Assembly: GCA_029268595.1 (NCBI GenBank)
Contig: JAJUGB010000002.1
Coordinates: forward strand, 1 to 57,621
Reading direction: 5' to 3'
Length of the DNA: 57,621 nt
Origin: Alcaligenaceae bacterium
GTDB lineage: Bacteria > Pseudomonadota > Gammaproteobacteria > Burkholderiales > Burkholderiaceae_B
Positions 26,551-36,584 of the stretch are shown here, one piece after another; positions within the stretch are counted from its first letter, which is position 1; the number at the start of each line of letters is the position of its first letter. The notes below the pieces were generated by a model that was not told the origin of the DNA, did not search any database, and was given only the letters and a program-made list of their open reading frames with translations. A program made the position numbers and the translations under genes.

Positions 26551-26810
26551 ATTACCTCCCGTTTTTGAACAGCCAGCGCTGCACAAAAGCCCTGCGCGTA
26601 GCGCAGGCCGATAAAACACAAGGGGTGGGAGTTTTAAGCGGTTTAGGGCCGCTGATACTGCCACGCCTGAAGTCTGGAAAGACCAGGCGTGACCGAGCCA
26701 GGAAGCTGGGAAGTTACACGCCTGGGAAGGAAATGGTGTCGATACGCAATCGACTATTACCGTCGCCTGAGTCGGAATTCACCGCTTTCAGCCCTATAAA
26801 GTGAAGGAGC
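26551..26810 (-). promoter_or_regulatory. Candidate structured 5' leader (riboswitch-like) of the MgtC-domain gene
   Basis: The minus-strand RNA contains a hairpin at 26738-26754 (GTCGAT/ATCGAC). Next come CCAGGCGTG (26717-26725), a CCAG-CTTC-CTGG hairpin, CACGCCTGG (26683-26691), a GTCT-TTCC-AGAC hairpin, and a second CAGGCGTG (26662-26669). The middle segment can pair with either flank but not both, so two mutually exclusive folds exist. A terminator and a strong ribosome-binding site follow. I do not match it to a known riboswitch class. No ORF is supported in 26551-26906. Confidence 0.5.
26585..26609 (-). terminator. Terminator inside the leader of the MgtC-domain gene
   Basis: Minus-strand stem CCTGCGC-TAC-GCGCAGG followed by GCTTTT, placed 35 bases before the start codon. 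A premature terminator here implies regulated read-through. Confidence 0.7.
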
Positions 26811-26906
26811 CAATATTCTAGCCTTTTCAATAGCTTGGCACAAGGTGTCGCGCAGCAGCCACGCGCCATAGTCGTTGTCGACCGGCAACGAGAAAGTGTC
26901 GCGCCG

Positions 26907-27362
26907 TTAATACACATAGCCGTCGAGCCATCCCATTGCTTTGTAGACGTGCATGACCGTCACGGCAATGAAAAGCACTACCACGCTGCCGCCGAACAAT
27001 GTTGTGAAGATGGCGATCAGGACAGGAGCCCAGCCCGTGCGCGTGACCTGTCCCGTGCCGCGGTTATACCTTTGGTCGAACCACTCGTCACTTTTCAGGG
27101 AAAAAACCAAAGCCTCGATAAATCCGTCAGTAGCGGGAATAATCAGTAGCAAAAACGCCGGGTTGTCCCACCAGCTCGGGTACAACTGGGCCAGCACAAT
27201 GAGCAGGCACGAGGCAAGCGTCACCATCCAGGCACGACGCCTGCCCAAATACCACCAATGTGCCCCGAAGACCCCGAGGACCGCGGCAAGCAACGCTACA
27301 ATGACTTTGCTGCGATGCCGGCCGGCCACATGGCCGGCATTATTCGTACTCGTTTGCATCAT
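26907..27362 (-). CDS. TM2-domain membrane protein
   Basis: A 151-residue protein with about four hydrophobic segments. The first two form a TM2 module (KVIVALLAAVLGVFGAHWWYLGRRRAW), a small two-helix domain of unknown function. A later pair (APVLIAIFTTLFGGSVVVLF) precedes a short C-terminus. Two ATGs are adjacent; the first is taken. Divergent from the UbiH-like gene across 71 bases. Confidence 0.8.
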   Translation of the reverse strand: MMQTSTNNAGHVAGRHRSKVIVALLAAVLGVFGAHWWYLGRRRAWMVTLASCLLIVLAQLYPSWWDNPAFLLLIIPATDGFIEALVFSLKSDEWFDQRYNRGTGQVTRTGWAPVLIAIFTTLFGGSVVVLFIAVTVMHVYKAMGWLDGYVY

Positions 27363-27433
27363 TGGCGAACGTCACCCCTTCCATGAATGCGGTTTAACTG
27401 CGGCAGATTGTAGTAGAGCACCGGGATAGACGA

Positions 27434-28582
27434 ATGAATCAGCCCGATTTCGACCTGGCCATTACCGGCGCCGGACCAGTGGGGAGCGCTTTGGCTTTGC
27501 TGCTTGCCAGCAACGCACCCCAGCCAGAGCGCATTGTTCTAGTGGCTCCCCCGCCCCGTGCGGCCTCGGAACCCGGCACCGACCCTCGGACTCTTGCTTT
27601 GAATCAGGGAAGCCGCAGCCTGTTGGAGCCCTTGGATGCATGGCCGGATAGTTGGGCCGACATCCTTACGGTACATGTATCACAACGAAGGCGCTTAGGT
27701 CGAACCCTCATCACTCACCAAGAGCTTGACGTGCCTCGGCTGGGCAGCGTGGTCACCTATCCAAGCATTGTGCAAACCTTGCACGAGGCATCCAGACGGG
27801 CGGGCGTTACCCTTGTGCATGGGCAAGCAGGGCCAAGTACCCCTGGGCAACCCGTCCATTTGCAGACCGATGCAGCCCCACTAAGCTGCAGCATTCTCGT
27901 CCGTTCGGACGGAGTCCGCCCTGCCGGCCTAAAGCGCAGCTATGACCAGCATGGCCTGTTAGCCGCCGTGAGGGCCAGCCGGCCAAAGCCGGGGGTGGCG
28001 TTCGAGCGCTTCACCCGAGAAGGGCCTTTGGCTCTTCTGCCGCACCCCCAAGGTCAAGATGTTTACAGTCTGGTTTGGTGTTGTCGGCCCGAGACGGCGC
28101 AATCACTTCACGCTTTGAATGGGGCTGGCTTTGCTCGCGCCCTGCACGAAGCCTTTGGCGAGCGCGTGGGCCACTTTGAGTTGGCGTCCGACCGAAAGCT
28201 CGTGCCGCTGACGCTTAGTGCCGGTCCTCAGTTGCTTGACCCCTACACCGTAGCCATCGGCAACGCAGCGCAAACCTTGCATCCGGTGGCCGGCCAAGGG
28301 CTTAATCTGGGTTTGCGCGATGCTGCTCAACTGGCCAGTGTGCTGCGGCCGTGGCTGCAGCAGCCGCGTTTAAGTCCTACCCCATTTTTGCAGGATTTTG
28401 CTGGCAGGCGTCGAATTGATCGTTGGGCGACTGGCGCGGTCACCGATTTCCTGCCTCGCGTGTTCACCACGCGCCAGGCAGCGGTCGAACACGCGGCCGG
28501 TCTGGCTCTGCTTACCCTCGATCTTTTCGCTACGCTGCGCGCTCCTTTAGCCCGGCAACTCCTGGAAGGTTTGCGCGCCTGA
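27434..28582 (+). CDS. ubiH: UbiH/VisC-type FAD monooxygenase
   Basis: A 382-residue flavin hydroxylase of the ubiquinone-synthesis family. The FAD-binding GAGPVG is at 12-17, the DG-type motif appears as LVRSDGVRP, and AIGNAAQTLHPVAGQGLNLGLRD is characteristic of UbiH/UbiF/VisC proteins. The order next to dusB is common in Burkholderiales. Which ring position it hydroxylates cannot be read from the sequence, so UbiH is by resemblance. Confidence 0.82.
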   Translation: MNQPDFDLAITGAGPVGSALALLLASNAPQPERIVLVAPPPRAASEPGTDPRTLALNQGSRSLLEPLDAWPDSWADILTVHVSQRRRLGRTLITHQELDVPRLGSVVTYPSIVQTLHEASRRAGVTLVHGQAGPSTPGQPVHLQTDAAPLSCSILVRSDGVRPAGLKRSYDQHGLLAAVRASRPKPGVAFERFTREGPLALLPHPQGQDVYSLVWCCRPETAQSLHALNGAGFARALHEAFGERVGHFELASDRKLVPLTLSAGPQLLDPYTVAIGNAAQTLHPVAGQGLNLGLRDAAQLASVLRPWLQQPRLSPTPFLQDFAGRRRIDRWATGAVTDFLPRVFTTRQAAVEHAAGLALLTLDLFATLRAPLARQLLEGLRA

Positions 28583-28618
28583 CTGCCCATTGGTCGAGTG
28601 CGAGTTAAAATCCCTCGA

Positions 28619-29638
28619 ATGCACATCGGCCAATGGTCCTTCCCCAACCCCGTCTTTGTCGCGCCCATGGCGGGCGTCACAGACCGCCCTTATCGCCAGC
28701 TTTGCAAAAAGTTGGGGGCCGGTCACGCTGTGTCAGAGATGGCGGCTAGTAACCCACGCTTATGGAACAGCGTGAAAACGTCCCGACGACTCGACCACGA
28801 AGGCGAGTCCCATCCCATAGCCGTGCAAATTGCCGGCGCAGACCCCGAGATGATGGCCGAGGCGGCCGTTTACAACATCGAAAAGGGCGCGGCCATCATA
28901 GATATCAATATGGGTTGCCCCGTAAAGAAGGTGTGCAATGTGGCCTCCGGCTCGGCTCTCTTACGCGACCCGGACTTGATCGCCCGAATCCTGGAAAGCG
29001 TGGTCAATGCTTGCACCCCATACAAAGTACCGGTCACTTTAAAGACACGCACCGGATGGGACGCCAAGACCCGCAATGCCCTACTCATTGCACGCCTTGC
29101 AGAACAAGCCGGCATTGCCGCTCTCACTCTTCATGGACGTACGCGCGCCGACCTCTACTCAGGCAAGGCCGAATACGACACCATTCGCCAGGTAAAGCGC
29201 GAAATCAAGATTCCGGTCATTGCCAATGGGGATATCGATAGTCCCGAGAAAGCCAGATACGTACTACAGTACACCGGTGCCGACGCCGTCATGGTCGGCC
29301 GCGCCGCTCAGGGACGCCCCTGGATATTTCGTGAGATCGCCCACTTTCTGGCCACGGGCAAGCATCTGGCGCCGCCCAGTTATGGCGAACTGCGCGAATG
29401 CTTGCTGCAACATCTGCATGACCATTACAGGTTCTATGGCGAGTACACAGGCGTCAGGTCGGCGCGCAAACATATAGGCTGGTATCTCGGCTCTATACCC
29501 GGCACACAAGCCTTGATGGCTCGCATTAACGCCACCGAAAGCACTGCCGATCAAGTGCGGGCGCTCGAGCAGTGGTTTGACAGCCATCCCTCCGACAAGC
29601 TTCTTACCCCTTCCATGCGGCCCGCGCTGGCCGCCTGA
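28619..29638 (+). CDS. dusB: tRNA-dihydrouridine synthase B
   Basis: FMN enzyme reducing specific uridines in the tRNA D-loop. The 339 residues start MHIGQWSFPNPVFVAPMAGV, which aligns with typical DusB N-termini; an upstream GTG at 28598 is less likely. The catalytic Cys is C106 in NMGCPVKKVCNVASG, and LTLHGRTR, GNGDI and GRAAQGRPW motifs are present. fis follows after 23 bases, the classical dusB-fis pair. Confidence 0.96.
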   Translation: MHIGQWSFPNPVFVAPMAGVTDRPYRQLCKKLGAGHAVSEMAASNPRLWNSVKTSRRLDHEGESHPIAVQIAGADPEMMAEAAVYNIEKGAAIIDINMGCPVKKVCNVASGSALLRDPDLIARILESVVNACTPYKVPVTLKTRTGWDAKTRNALLIARLAEQAGIAALTLHGRTRADLYSGKAEYDTIRQVKREIKIPVIANGDIDSPEKARYVLQYTGADAVMVGRAAQGRPWIFREIAHFLATGKHLAPPSYGELRECLLQHLHDHYRFYGEYTGVRSARKHIGWYLGSIPGTQALMARINATESTADQVRALEQWFDSHPSDKLLTPSMRPALAA

Positions 29639-29661
29639 TCGGGTCCCCAAATACAACAGAC

Positions 29662-29901
29662 ATGAGCAATATCAATCCACTAGAGCAATGCGTGCGCGAG
29701 ACGCTGGAGCGCTATTTCGACGACTTGGGCGACTCTGAGCCGCATCACGTACTGGCGATGGTGCTCACATGCGTCGAGAAGCCCGTACTGGAAGTCGCGC
29801 TGGAAAAATCCGGCGGAAACCAGTCGCGCGCCGCCGAAATGCTTGGCATTACCCGCAGCACCCTGCGCAAAAAGCTGCAGGCACACCAAATCCAACCCTA
29901 G
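29662..29901 (+). CDS. fis: DNA-binding protein Fis
   Basis: Nucleoid-associated DNA-bending protein. At 79 residues it is shorter than E. coli Fis (98) but typical for beta-proteobacteria. The C-terminal helix-turn-helix [20 protein letters not shown] is highly conserved; the N-terminal beta-hairpin arm is abbreviated. Downstream of dusB and 17 bases before purH. Confidence 0.95.
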   Translation: MSNINPLEQCVRETLERYFDDLGDSEPHHVLAMVLTCVEKPVLEVALEKSGGNQSRAAEMLGITRSTLRKKLQAHQIQP

Positions 29902-29918
29902 TCCTTGTCTTCCCTCCC

Positions 29919-31514
29919 ATGAAAGTTCAAACAGCCCTTCTCTCGGTTTCTGACAAAACCGGTATTGTCGAATTTGCCCAGGCGCTCGCCCAACGGGGCG
30001 TACGTCTTCTTTCCACGGGAGGGACAGCAAAGCTTCTGGCACAAGCCGGGCTCCATGTGACGGAAGTCGCCGCCCATACCGGTTCACCGGAAATCCTCGA
30101 CGGACGCGTCAAGACGCTGCATCCGAAAATCCACGGTGGCTTGCTGGCGCGCCGAGATAGCGACGAACACATGCAGACCCTGACCCAGCACGGCATCGAC
30201 CGCATCGACCTGCTAGTGGTGAACCTGTATCCGTTCCGTGAAACCATTGCCAAGCCCGGCTGCTCTTTTGCCGATGCCGTCGAAAACATAGATATTGGAG
30301 GCCCTGCCATGCTGCGGGCCGCCGCCAAGAACCACGGCACACCCGAGGGTGGTGTGACCGTGGTTATTGACCCCAGCGATTATGGTCGCGTGCTCAGCGA
30401 CATGGACAGCCCTGCCGGCCAGCCCTCGTATGGTTTGCGCTTAGAGCTGGCCGCCAAGGTTTACGCGCACACAGCGGCTTACGACGGCGCCATTGCCACC
30501 TATTTAAGCAGCCTGGCGCAATCCGAACCGGCACAACAGGAAGAGCCGGCACGTGAATCATGGCCGCGCGTCCTCAACTTGCAACTGCGCCGGCAACAAA
30601 CCCTGCGTTATGGCGAAAATCCTCACCAGACTGCAGCTTTCTATCTGGATCCGGATGTCGCCCCAGGACTGCTGGGCAGCTTGCGCCAACTGCAAGGCAA
30701 AGAACTGTCCTATAACAATATCGCCGACGCCGATGCAGCGTGGGAATGTGTACGCTCCATTCCCGAGTGCGCTTGTGTCATCGTGAAGCACGCCAATCCT
30801 TGCGGGGTGGCCATGGCGGAAACGCCCGAACATGCCTACCAGCAGGCGTTCAAGACTGATCCCACTTCGGCCTTCGGCGGCATCATTGCCTTTAACCGGC
30901 CAGTGGACATTGCCACTGCGCAAACCATCACCTCACAACAGTTTGTCGAAGTCCTGCTCGCCCCGGCCTACGATCCGGAAGCACTGGAAATATTCGCCGC
31001 TAAAAAAAATGTCCGAGTGCTACAGGTTCCTGCCGGTGTCGGGCACAACGCCCTGGACGTGAAGCGCGTTGGCGGCGGCTGGCTGGTGCAAAATCCGGAC
31101 GACTACCAGGTTGCCATGGACGATCTGAAGGTGGTGACCGAAAAGGCGCCGACCGCGCAACAAATGACTGACCTGCTGTTTGCCTGGAAAGTCGCCAAAT
31201 ACGTCAAATCCAATGCCATCGTCTTTGCTGCGGGGGGCATGACCCTGGGCGTCGGCGCCGGGCAAATGAGCCGCATCGATTCGGCGCGTATCGCCAGCAT
31301 CAAGGCCGCCAATGCCGGCCTCACCCTCCAGGGATCGGCCGTGGCTTCAGACGCCTTCTTCCCGTTCCGCGACGGTCTGGATGTTGTCGCTGACGCAGGC
31401 GCCACCTGCGTGATTCAACCAGGTGGAAGTGTTCGCGATGACGAAGTCATTGCGGCAGCTAACGAACGTGGTATCGCCATGGTATTTACCGGCGCCCGCC
31501 ACTTCCGTCACTGA
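29919..31514 (+). CDS. purH: Bifunctional AICAR transformylase / IMP cyclohydrolase
   Basis: Catalyses the last two steps of purine synthesis. The 531 residues begin with the MGS-like cyclohydrolase domain ([45 protein letters not shown]). The transformylase domain follows ([43 protein letters not shown]). The in-frame extension upstream overlaps fis and is not family-like. The stop shares one base with the ruvC start. Confidence 0.96.
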   Translation: MKVQTALLSVSDKTGIVEFAQALAQRGVRLLSTGGTAKLLAQAGLHVTEVAAHTGSPEILDGRVKTLHPKIHGGLLARRDSDEHMQTLTQHGIDRIDLLVVNLYPFRETIAKPGCSFADAVENIDIGGPAMLRAAAKNHGTPEGGVTVVIDPSDYGRVLSDMDSPAGQPSYGLRLELAAKVYAHTAAYDGAIATYLSSLAQSEPAQQEEPARESWPRVLNLQLRRQQTLRYGENPHQTAAFYLDPDVAPGLLGSLRQLQGKELSYNNIADADAAWECVRSIPECACVIVKHANPCGVAMAETPEHAYQQAFKTDPTSAFGGIIAFNRPVDIATAQTITSQQFVEVLLAPAYDPEALEIFAAKKNVRVLQVPAGVGHNALDVKRVGGGWLVQNPDDYQVAMDDLKVVTEKAPTAQQMTDLLFAWKVAKYVKSNAIVFAAGGMTLGVGAGQMSRIDSARIASIKAANAGLTLQGSAVASDAFFPFRDGLDVVADAGATCVIQPGGSVRDDEVIAAANERGIAMVFTGARHFRH

Positions 31515-32059
31515 TGCGCATCCTCGGCATCGATCCCGGCCTGAGACGCACCGGATTCGGTGTGATCGATGCGTCAGGTATGACCTTGCGCTACGTGACA
31601 AGCGGGGTCATCGTGGTGCCGTCGGATCAGCCTTTGGCTCAGCGCCTCAAGGTCATATTGGACAATATCCGCGAGATTGTTCAGAGCACGTCGCCTACTG
31701 TATCAGCGCTGGAAAAGGTGTTCGTCAACACCAATCCCACCTCCACCTTGCTGCTGGGACAGGCTCGCGGCGCCGCCCTGTGCGCTTTGGCGGACCACGA
31801 GCTCATGGTGCACGAATACACGGCCCTGCAGATCAAGAAATCAGTGGTGGGCAATGGCCACGCCGCCAAAGAACAAGTGCAAGCCATGGTGCAGCACTTA
31901 CTCGCGTTAAATGGTCTGCCCGCTGCCGACTCGGCGGACGCTCTCGCTTGCGCCATTTGCCACGCTCATACCGGCCCGCTGGCCGATCGACTCGTGCAAA
32001 AAGGTGCGTTGGCCAACATGCGCGGGCTGCGCATCAGAGGCGGCCGCCTGGTCGGATAA
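31514..32059 (+). CDS. ruvC: Holliday junction resolvase RuvC
   Basis: Endonuclease that cuts four-way junctions. The 181 residues contain the first catalytic Asp in [13 protein letters not shown], the Glu in [11 protein letters not shown] and the C-terminal [12 protein letters not shown] acidic pair. The start overlaps purH (TGATG). ruvA follows after 12 bases. Confidence 0.97.
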   Translation: MRILGIDPGLRRTGFGVIDASGMTLRYVTSGVIVVPSDQPLAQRLKVILDNIREIVQSTSPTVSALEKVFVNTNPTSTLLLGQARGAALCALADHELMVHEYTALQIKKSVVGNGHAAKEQVQAMVQHLLALNGLPAADSADALACAICHAHTGPLADRLVQKGALANMRGLRIRGGRLVG

Positions 32060-32071
32060 TCGGGAAACACC

Positions 32072-32647
32072 ATGATAGGAAGAATCACCGGCACAATTTT
32101 GGAAAAATTGCCGCCCACGGTCTGCATCGACGTGGGTGGGGTTGGTTACGAAATTGACGTGCCCATGAGTACCCTGTACGACCTGCCCGACATGGGTGCT
32201 CGCGTCACGCTTTACACCCATCTTGCCATTCGAGAAGACGCTCATGTGCTGTATGGCTTTCTGACGGCGCAAGAGCGCAGTACTTTTCGGGCTCTCATCA
32301 AGGTGACAGGCGTAGGGGCGCGAACGGCCTTGGCCGTGCTGTCCGGCATGTCGGTACAAGACCTGGCCAACGCTGTCACGCGCCAGGAAACCGGCCTGCT
32401 GACCCGCGTTCCAGGCATAGGCAAGAAGACGGCCGAACGACTCTTGCTGGAGCTAAAGGGCAAGCTGGGCGCGGATCTGCCCTCCGACCCCTCACGCCCT
32501 GCGGGAGGACGGGAAGACATACTTAATGCACTGCTTTCGCTCGGTTATTCCAGCAACGAATCCCAGAGTGCACTCAAGGCGCTGCCCGAAAACGTGGAAG
32601 TGGCCGAAGGCATACGGCTGGCTTTAAAGTCGCTATCGCGCGCGTAG
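32072..32647 (+). CDS. ruvA: Holliday junction DNA helicase subunit RuvA
   Basis: Junction-binding tetramer subunit. The 191 residues show the N-terminal OB fold ([20 protein letters not shown]), tandem helix-hairpin-helix motifs ([35 protein letters not shown]) and the C-terminal UBA-like domain ([19 protein letters not shown]) that contacts RuvB. AGGAAGAATC follows the start, and GGGAAACACC precedes it. Confidence 0.97.
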   Translation: MIGRITGTILEKLPPTVCIDVGGVGYEIDVPMSTLYDLPDMGARVTLYTHLAIREDAHVLYGFLTAQERSTFRALIKVTGVGARTALAVLSGMSVQDLANAVTRQETGLLTRVPGIGKKTAERLLLELKGKLGADLPSDPSRPAGGREDILNALLSLGYSSNESQSALKALPENVEVAEGIRLALKSLSRA

Positions 32648-32715
32648 TCTGGTAGCAGCCCGCGCCAAAGAGGCGGTGGTGTACGATTGTCGAAACTTCG
32701 GGTTTCACAAGCAAT

Positions 32716-33783
32716 ATGGCCATTCATTCCGATTCGCTCTCTAGCGCCCCCTCTCCTGACCGCCTCGTCGCCCCTCAAAGTGCCTCGCCCAACGAAGAGT
32801 CCATCGAGCGCGCACTGCGCCCCCGGCTGTTGCAGGACTATGTCGGACAGCCTCGTGTGCGCGAGCAGCTTGAAATCTTTATAGCGGCAGCCCGGAAGCG
32901 TCAGGAAGCCCTGGATCACGTCTTGTTGTTCGGCCCGCCCGGTCTGGGCAAAACCACACTGGCCCATATTGTGGCTCATGAGATGGGCGTACAGCTTCGC
33001 CAGACCTCTGGGCCAGTATTGGAGCGGCCGGGTGATCTGGCGGCCCTGCTCACAAATCTTGAAAAGAACGACGTTCTATTCATTGACGAGATTCACCGAC
33101 TTTCACCCGTAGTAGAAGAAATCCTGTACCCGGCGCTGGAAGATTTTCAGATCGATATTCTTATTGGCGAGGGACCCGCCGCCCGCAGCGTAAAGATAGA
33201 CCTGCAACCGTTTACGCTGGTCGGTGCAACGACGCGCGCCGGCATGCTGACCAACCCGCTGCGAGACCGATTTGGCATCGTATCGCGCCTCGAGTTCTAC
33301 AGCCCGGAAGACCTTACCCGTATCGTCGCACGCAGCGCCAGCCTGCTGAATGTCCAAATCAGTCCCGACGGCGCCGCTGAAATCGCTCGGCGAGCTCGCG
33401 GCACTCCTCGCATTGCAAACCGGCTCCTGCGGCGGGTGCGCGACTACGCGGAAGTGAAATCGGACGGCAATATTGACCAGACGGTGGCCTCTTCGGCGCT
33501 ATCCATGCTGGAAGTCGACCCTCAGGGCCTGGATCTCATGGACCGCAAGTTACTGGACGCCATAGTGCACAAATTTGACGGCGGCCCCGTGGGCGTAGAT
33601 AGCTTGGCCGCCGCAATTGGCGAAGAGCGCGATACCATCGAGGACGTCATCGAGCCCTACCTCATACAGCACGGATTTTTACAGCGCACTCCGCGGGGCC
33701 GCATGGCGACTCAAACCACCTGGCGGCATCTGGGATTGTCTGCACCTCGTGCGGCGGGCTCCGGAGACTTGTTCGAGTCGTAA
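32716..33783 (+). CDS. ruvB: Holliday junction DNA helicase RuvB
   Basis: AAA+ motor for branch migration. The 355 residues carry Walker A GPPGLGKT (73-80), Walker [10 protein letters not shown], sensor 1 [10 protein letters not shown] and the arginine finger region LRDRFGIV. The winged-helix end includes [20 protein letters not shown] and [10 protein letters not shown]. Last gene of purH-ruvCAB. Confidence 0.97.
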   Translation: MAIHSDSLSSAPSPDRLVAPQSASPNEESIERALRPRLLQDYVGQPRVREQLEIFIAAARKRQEALDHVLLFGPPGLGKTTLAHIVAHEMGVQLRQTSGPVLERPGDLAALLTNLEKNDVLFIDEIHRLSPVVEEILYPALEDFQIDILIGEGPAARSVKIDLQPFTLVGATTRAGMLTNPLRDRFGIVSRLEFYSPEDLTRIVARSASLLNVQISPDGAAEIARRARGTPRIANRLLRRVRDYAEVKSDGNIDQTVASSALSMLEVDPQGLDLMDRKLLDAIVHKFDGGPVGVDSLAAAIGEERDTIEDVIEPYLIQHGFLQRTPRGRMATQTTWRHLGLSAPRAAGSGDLFES

Positions 33784-33874
33784 CACCTGGTGCCCAAGGG
33801 TTGGCCTTTATTGACAACATGCACTTGCTGATCTACGGTAGCCCACACTCTGGCATCCTTTCTGCAGGCGACCC

Positions 33875-34834
33875 ATGCCGACGATTTCCATGTCGACCGA
33901 GATCCTTCCGCAGGCGGATTCGCGGGAGTCTTGGCGAGAAGCCATCTGCAAAGTAATCCATCAGGTGCAAGTCAGGAACCTTGCACCAGAAAACTTTGCC
34001 GCTCGAATCTCAGGCCGGGGCTATGGCGCCATCAGTTGTGCGGCCTTCTGGAGTAAATCGCACCAGGTCTACTCTAAGGGTGAGCGCTACAGCGACACGG
34101 GCTCTGCTGGTTATTTGCTTAGCTGGCAGCTGGAAGGCGCCACTCATATCGAACAAGAAAAAACCAGCATGCTGGTCCATCCGGGCAGCCTTGCCATTGT
34201 GGACGCTCGCCGCCCCATGTCGATTACCTTTCCCAAGGATGTGCGGCGGGTCGTAGCAAAATTACCGGCGGCCGCACTAGAGCAGCGGCTGCCGAGGTTG
34301 CGGCACGCCCATTCGTTAAGCCTGACGCCGCCGCCCAATATGGGTCAGATATTGCTGGCCTACCTCAGGGAACTGGCCGAAGGAGGGCTTACATTAAGCA
34401 GTTCGGACGCCGCCCTATTGGCAGACAATATTTCTAATGTGCTGCAGGTCATATTGGGCGGTACAGGCCTGGGCGCTCTTGACTCTCATCAACTTCGCCA
34501 ACGGTCCATTTTGCAGTACTTGAAACAGCACGCCTGTGATGGCGATCTAAGTCTGGACAAGGTGGCCTCGCATTTCAACGTGTCACGAAGGCTGCTACAA
34601 CAAACGCTGCAAGACATGGATACCAGCTTCACGCAAGTGGTGGCCACCGAGCGAATGTCTCGTGCAGCTGAGCTACTAAGCCAAAGCTCCGAACCCATCT
34701 CTCAGGTGGCTTACCGCTGCGGATTCAATGACGTTTCGCATTTCAACCATCTTTTCAAGCGAGCTCACGGTTTCAGCCCCTCGGCTTACCGTCGCAAACA
34801 CGGTGGCGCGCCCAACCTTCTCTCGGCCTCATAA
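33875..34834 (+). CDS. AraC-family transcriptional regulator
   Basis: A 319-residue regulator with an AraC-binding-like N-terminal domain (about 30-190). The C-terminal double helix-turn-helix (about 210-310) includes LSLDKVASHFNVSRRLLQQT and QVAYRCGFNDVSHFNHLFKR, GFSPSAYRR. The start may be the ATG five codons later (33890). It converges with the VAO-GlcF pair, whose metabolic type makes it a plausible target, but this is only from position. Confidence 0.85.
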   Translation: MPTISMSTEILPQADSRESWREAICKVIHQVQVRNLAPENFAARISGRGYGAISCAAFWSKSHQVYSKGERYSDTGSAGYLLSWQLEGATHIEQEKTSMLVHPGSLAIVDARRPMSITFPKDVRRVVAKLPAAALEQRLPRLRHAHSLSLTPPPNMGQILLAYLRELAEGGLTLSSSDAALLADNISNVLQVILGGTGLGALDSHQLRQRSILQYLKQHACDGDLSLDKVASHFNVSRRLLQQTLQDMDTSFTQVVATERMSRAAELLSQSSEPISQVAYRCGFNDVSHFNHLFKRAHGFSPSAYRRKHGGAPNLLSAS

Positions 34835-34991
34835 ATACCGGCCTTCATTGCACGTCCAGCCCCCGCATGTTCGCGGACCTCGGGGAGCTGACGGCGTTAG
34901 CCTGGCCAGCCAAGACGCGCCGCGGCTAAGGCGCGCTGCCGAGGAAGACTCGCCCCCAATGTAACGAGCCATCCCGCCTACTGGTGCTCCT

Positions 34992-36560
34992 TCAAGCGGT
35001 CTGCCCAACGGGCGCAGCCTCGGCTGCTGCAGTCTGCTGGGGGCTGTAAATCCCGTACTTACCCTGGGCAATGACACCGTTAGGGTCCAGAGCCTGCTTG
35101 ATGTCGCTCAAAGCCCTTTGCAGAGAAGGCATCATCATCTGCATGTGCAGCTCGCGGTAGTCAGTAGGTGCGCGGCCCACCCCGACTCCTCGACGGGCAA
35201 ACTCATCAGCCAGTTCGCGGTAGCAGGCATCGGCTCGTGCATTCTCGTCTGCGTCATCTTTGTTCCATACCATCACGTGCAGGCCGCGCGCGAATCGTGC
35301 CGATGCCACGTGCATAATGATGTAGTCCATGCCGTGCTTAGCGTAGATTTCCCTACCCAAACGGTCGAGCTCAAGAGCCTGACTACCCACCATGGGCGTT
35401 CCTGGCAAGAACCAAGAATTACCGCTGCCAGGCCTCCATTGCAGCATGCCGAGTTCATCGGCACTGGGGCGGCCGTTCATGGCATTGATCGCTATATTAA
35501 GTGCGGGGATTTGCAGCGCTTCTTCGTGGCTGACATAGCGCGCCTTGCCACTTCGCTCAAAGTGAGCGCGAACTCGCTGGATTTGTGGCTCCATGGCCGC
35601 GTCAGAGGCACCGTAGAACATCCCGGATACCTGCCATGCGCCAAGTCCATGCTTCTTTTGCAAGGCGCGTCGCCCTTCGGCGGAGAATGCCTCTTTACTG
35701 CCTTCCAAGTATTCCCAGTTCTGGTCTTCCGGCGCCAGCGCGTACAGATCGTTCGAGATGCGAAACAAGCTGGGTACGAAGTTCGAAAGCTTCAGGGGGC
35801 GACAAAGATCGATGATCTCGGCGATATCGTCGTCTTCAGGGAAGATGAAATGAAAGGACCTGGCTGCAGGTGGGCGTGGCATTAGCCAGATGGCCGCCCG
35901 CGTGACAATGCCAAAATTCGATTGGGCAAAAAGGCCGTCCAGGGCAGGACCATACGAATACTTTGACACATGCCAATTGACCAGGTTGTCGGTGTCGAGG
36001 CTGCCGTCCCCGGTGCGAATGATCTCGCCATTTCCCAGGACGACCTCCATGCCGCAAAGCATGCCGAAATGATCAAAGTAAGGACCGTAGCCCGCACCGC
36101 GGTCCATCGCGTTGCCCAAGATGCCGCCATGAGGAGGCCCAGAAGTAGCGGACAACATCAACTTATCGCCACGCGCCACCAGTTCGTCGTGCAGCATCTG
36201 AAAACTGACACCGGGCTCTATTTCGGCGTAGCAAGTCTCTTCGTTTACCTCGAGGATACGGTTCATACGATATCCGAGGTCGACCACCACCTGTCCTTCT
36301 TGGACTGGCGCCCGAGACCCCAGCCCGATATTGTTGCCCGTACTGATGGGATACAGCTGAACGCGATGTTGATTCGCTGCTTTGACGATGGCCTGAACAT
36401 CACGGGTCGACTCGGGAAACAGAACCGCGGCCGGCGGTCGCTGCTTTGCCGGTAGAGTATGTTCGCCATAACGCTGTATGGTTTCCGGTCTGACGTCCAC
36501 CCACTCAGCTCCAATGGCTTGGGCCACAGTGTCGAGAAACGATTCAAGATTTCCACTCAT
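34992..36560 (-). CDS. VAO/4-cresol dehydrogenase-type FAD oxidoreductase
   Basis: A 522-residue flavoprotein of the vanillyl-alcohol oxidase / p-cresol methylhydroxylase family. The FAD-binding half includes PAAVLFPESTRDVQAIVKAA, ISTGNNIGLGSRAP, TSGPPHGGILGNAMDRG and HFGMLCGMEVVLGNGEII. The substrate half ends with a Tyr-Arg pair (Y468-R469) where family members hold the catalytic dyad. Family enzymes act on para-alkyl phenols, often with a cytochrome c partner; here the partner is an iron-sulfur protein instead, 24 bases upstream. The covalent FAD link cannot be judged. Substrate unknown. Confidence 0.8.
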   Translation of the reverse strand: MSGNLESFLDTVAQAIGAEWVDVRPETIQRYGEHTLPAKQRPPAAVLFPESTRDVQAIVKAANQHRVQLYPISTGNNIGLGSRAPVQEGQVVVDLGYRMNRILEVNEETCYAEIEPGVSFQMLHDELVARGDKLMLSATSGPPHGGILGNAMDRGAGYGPYFDHFGMLCGMEVVLGNGEIIRTGDGSLDTDNLVNWHVSKYSYGPALDGLFAQSNFGIVTRAAIWLMPRPPAARSFHFIFPEDDDIAEIIDLCRPLKLSNFVPSLFRISNDLYALAPEDQNWEYLEGSKEAFSAEGRRALQKKHGLGAWQVSGMFYGASDAAMEPQIQRVRAHFERSGKARYVSHEEALQIPALNIAINAMNGRPSADELGMLQWRPGSGNSWFLPGTPMVGSQALELDRLGREIYAKHGMDYIIMHVASARFARGLHVMVWNKDDADENARADACYRELADEFARRGVGVGRAPTDYRELHMQMMMPSLQRALSDIKQALDPNGVIAQGKYGIYSPQQTAAAEAAPVGQTA

Positions 36561-36584
36561 TTGTCTTCCTCCTAGATTAACAAC

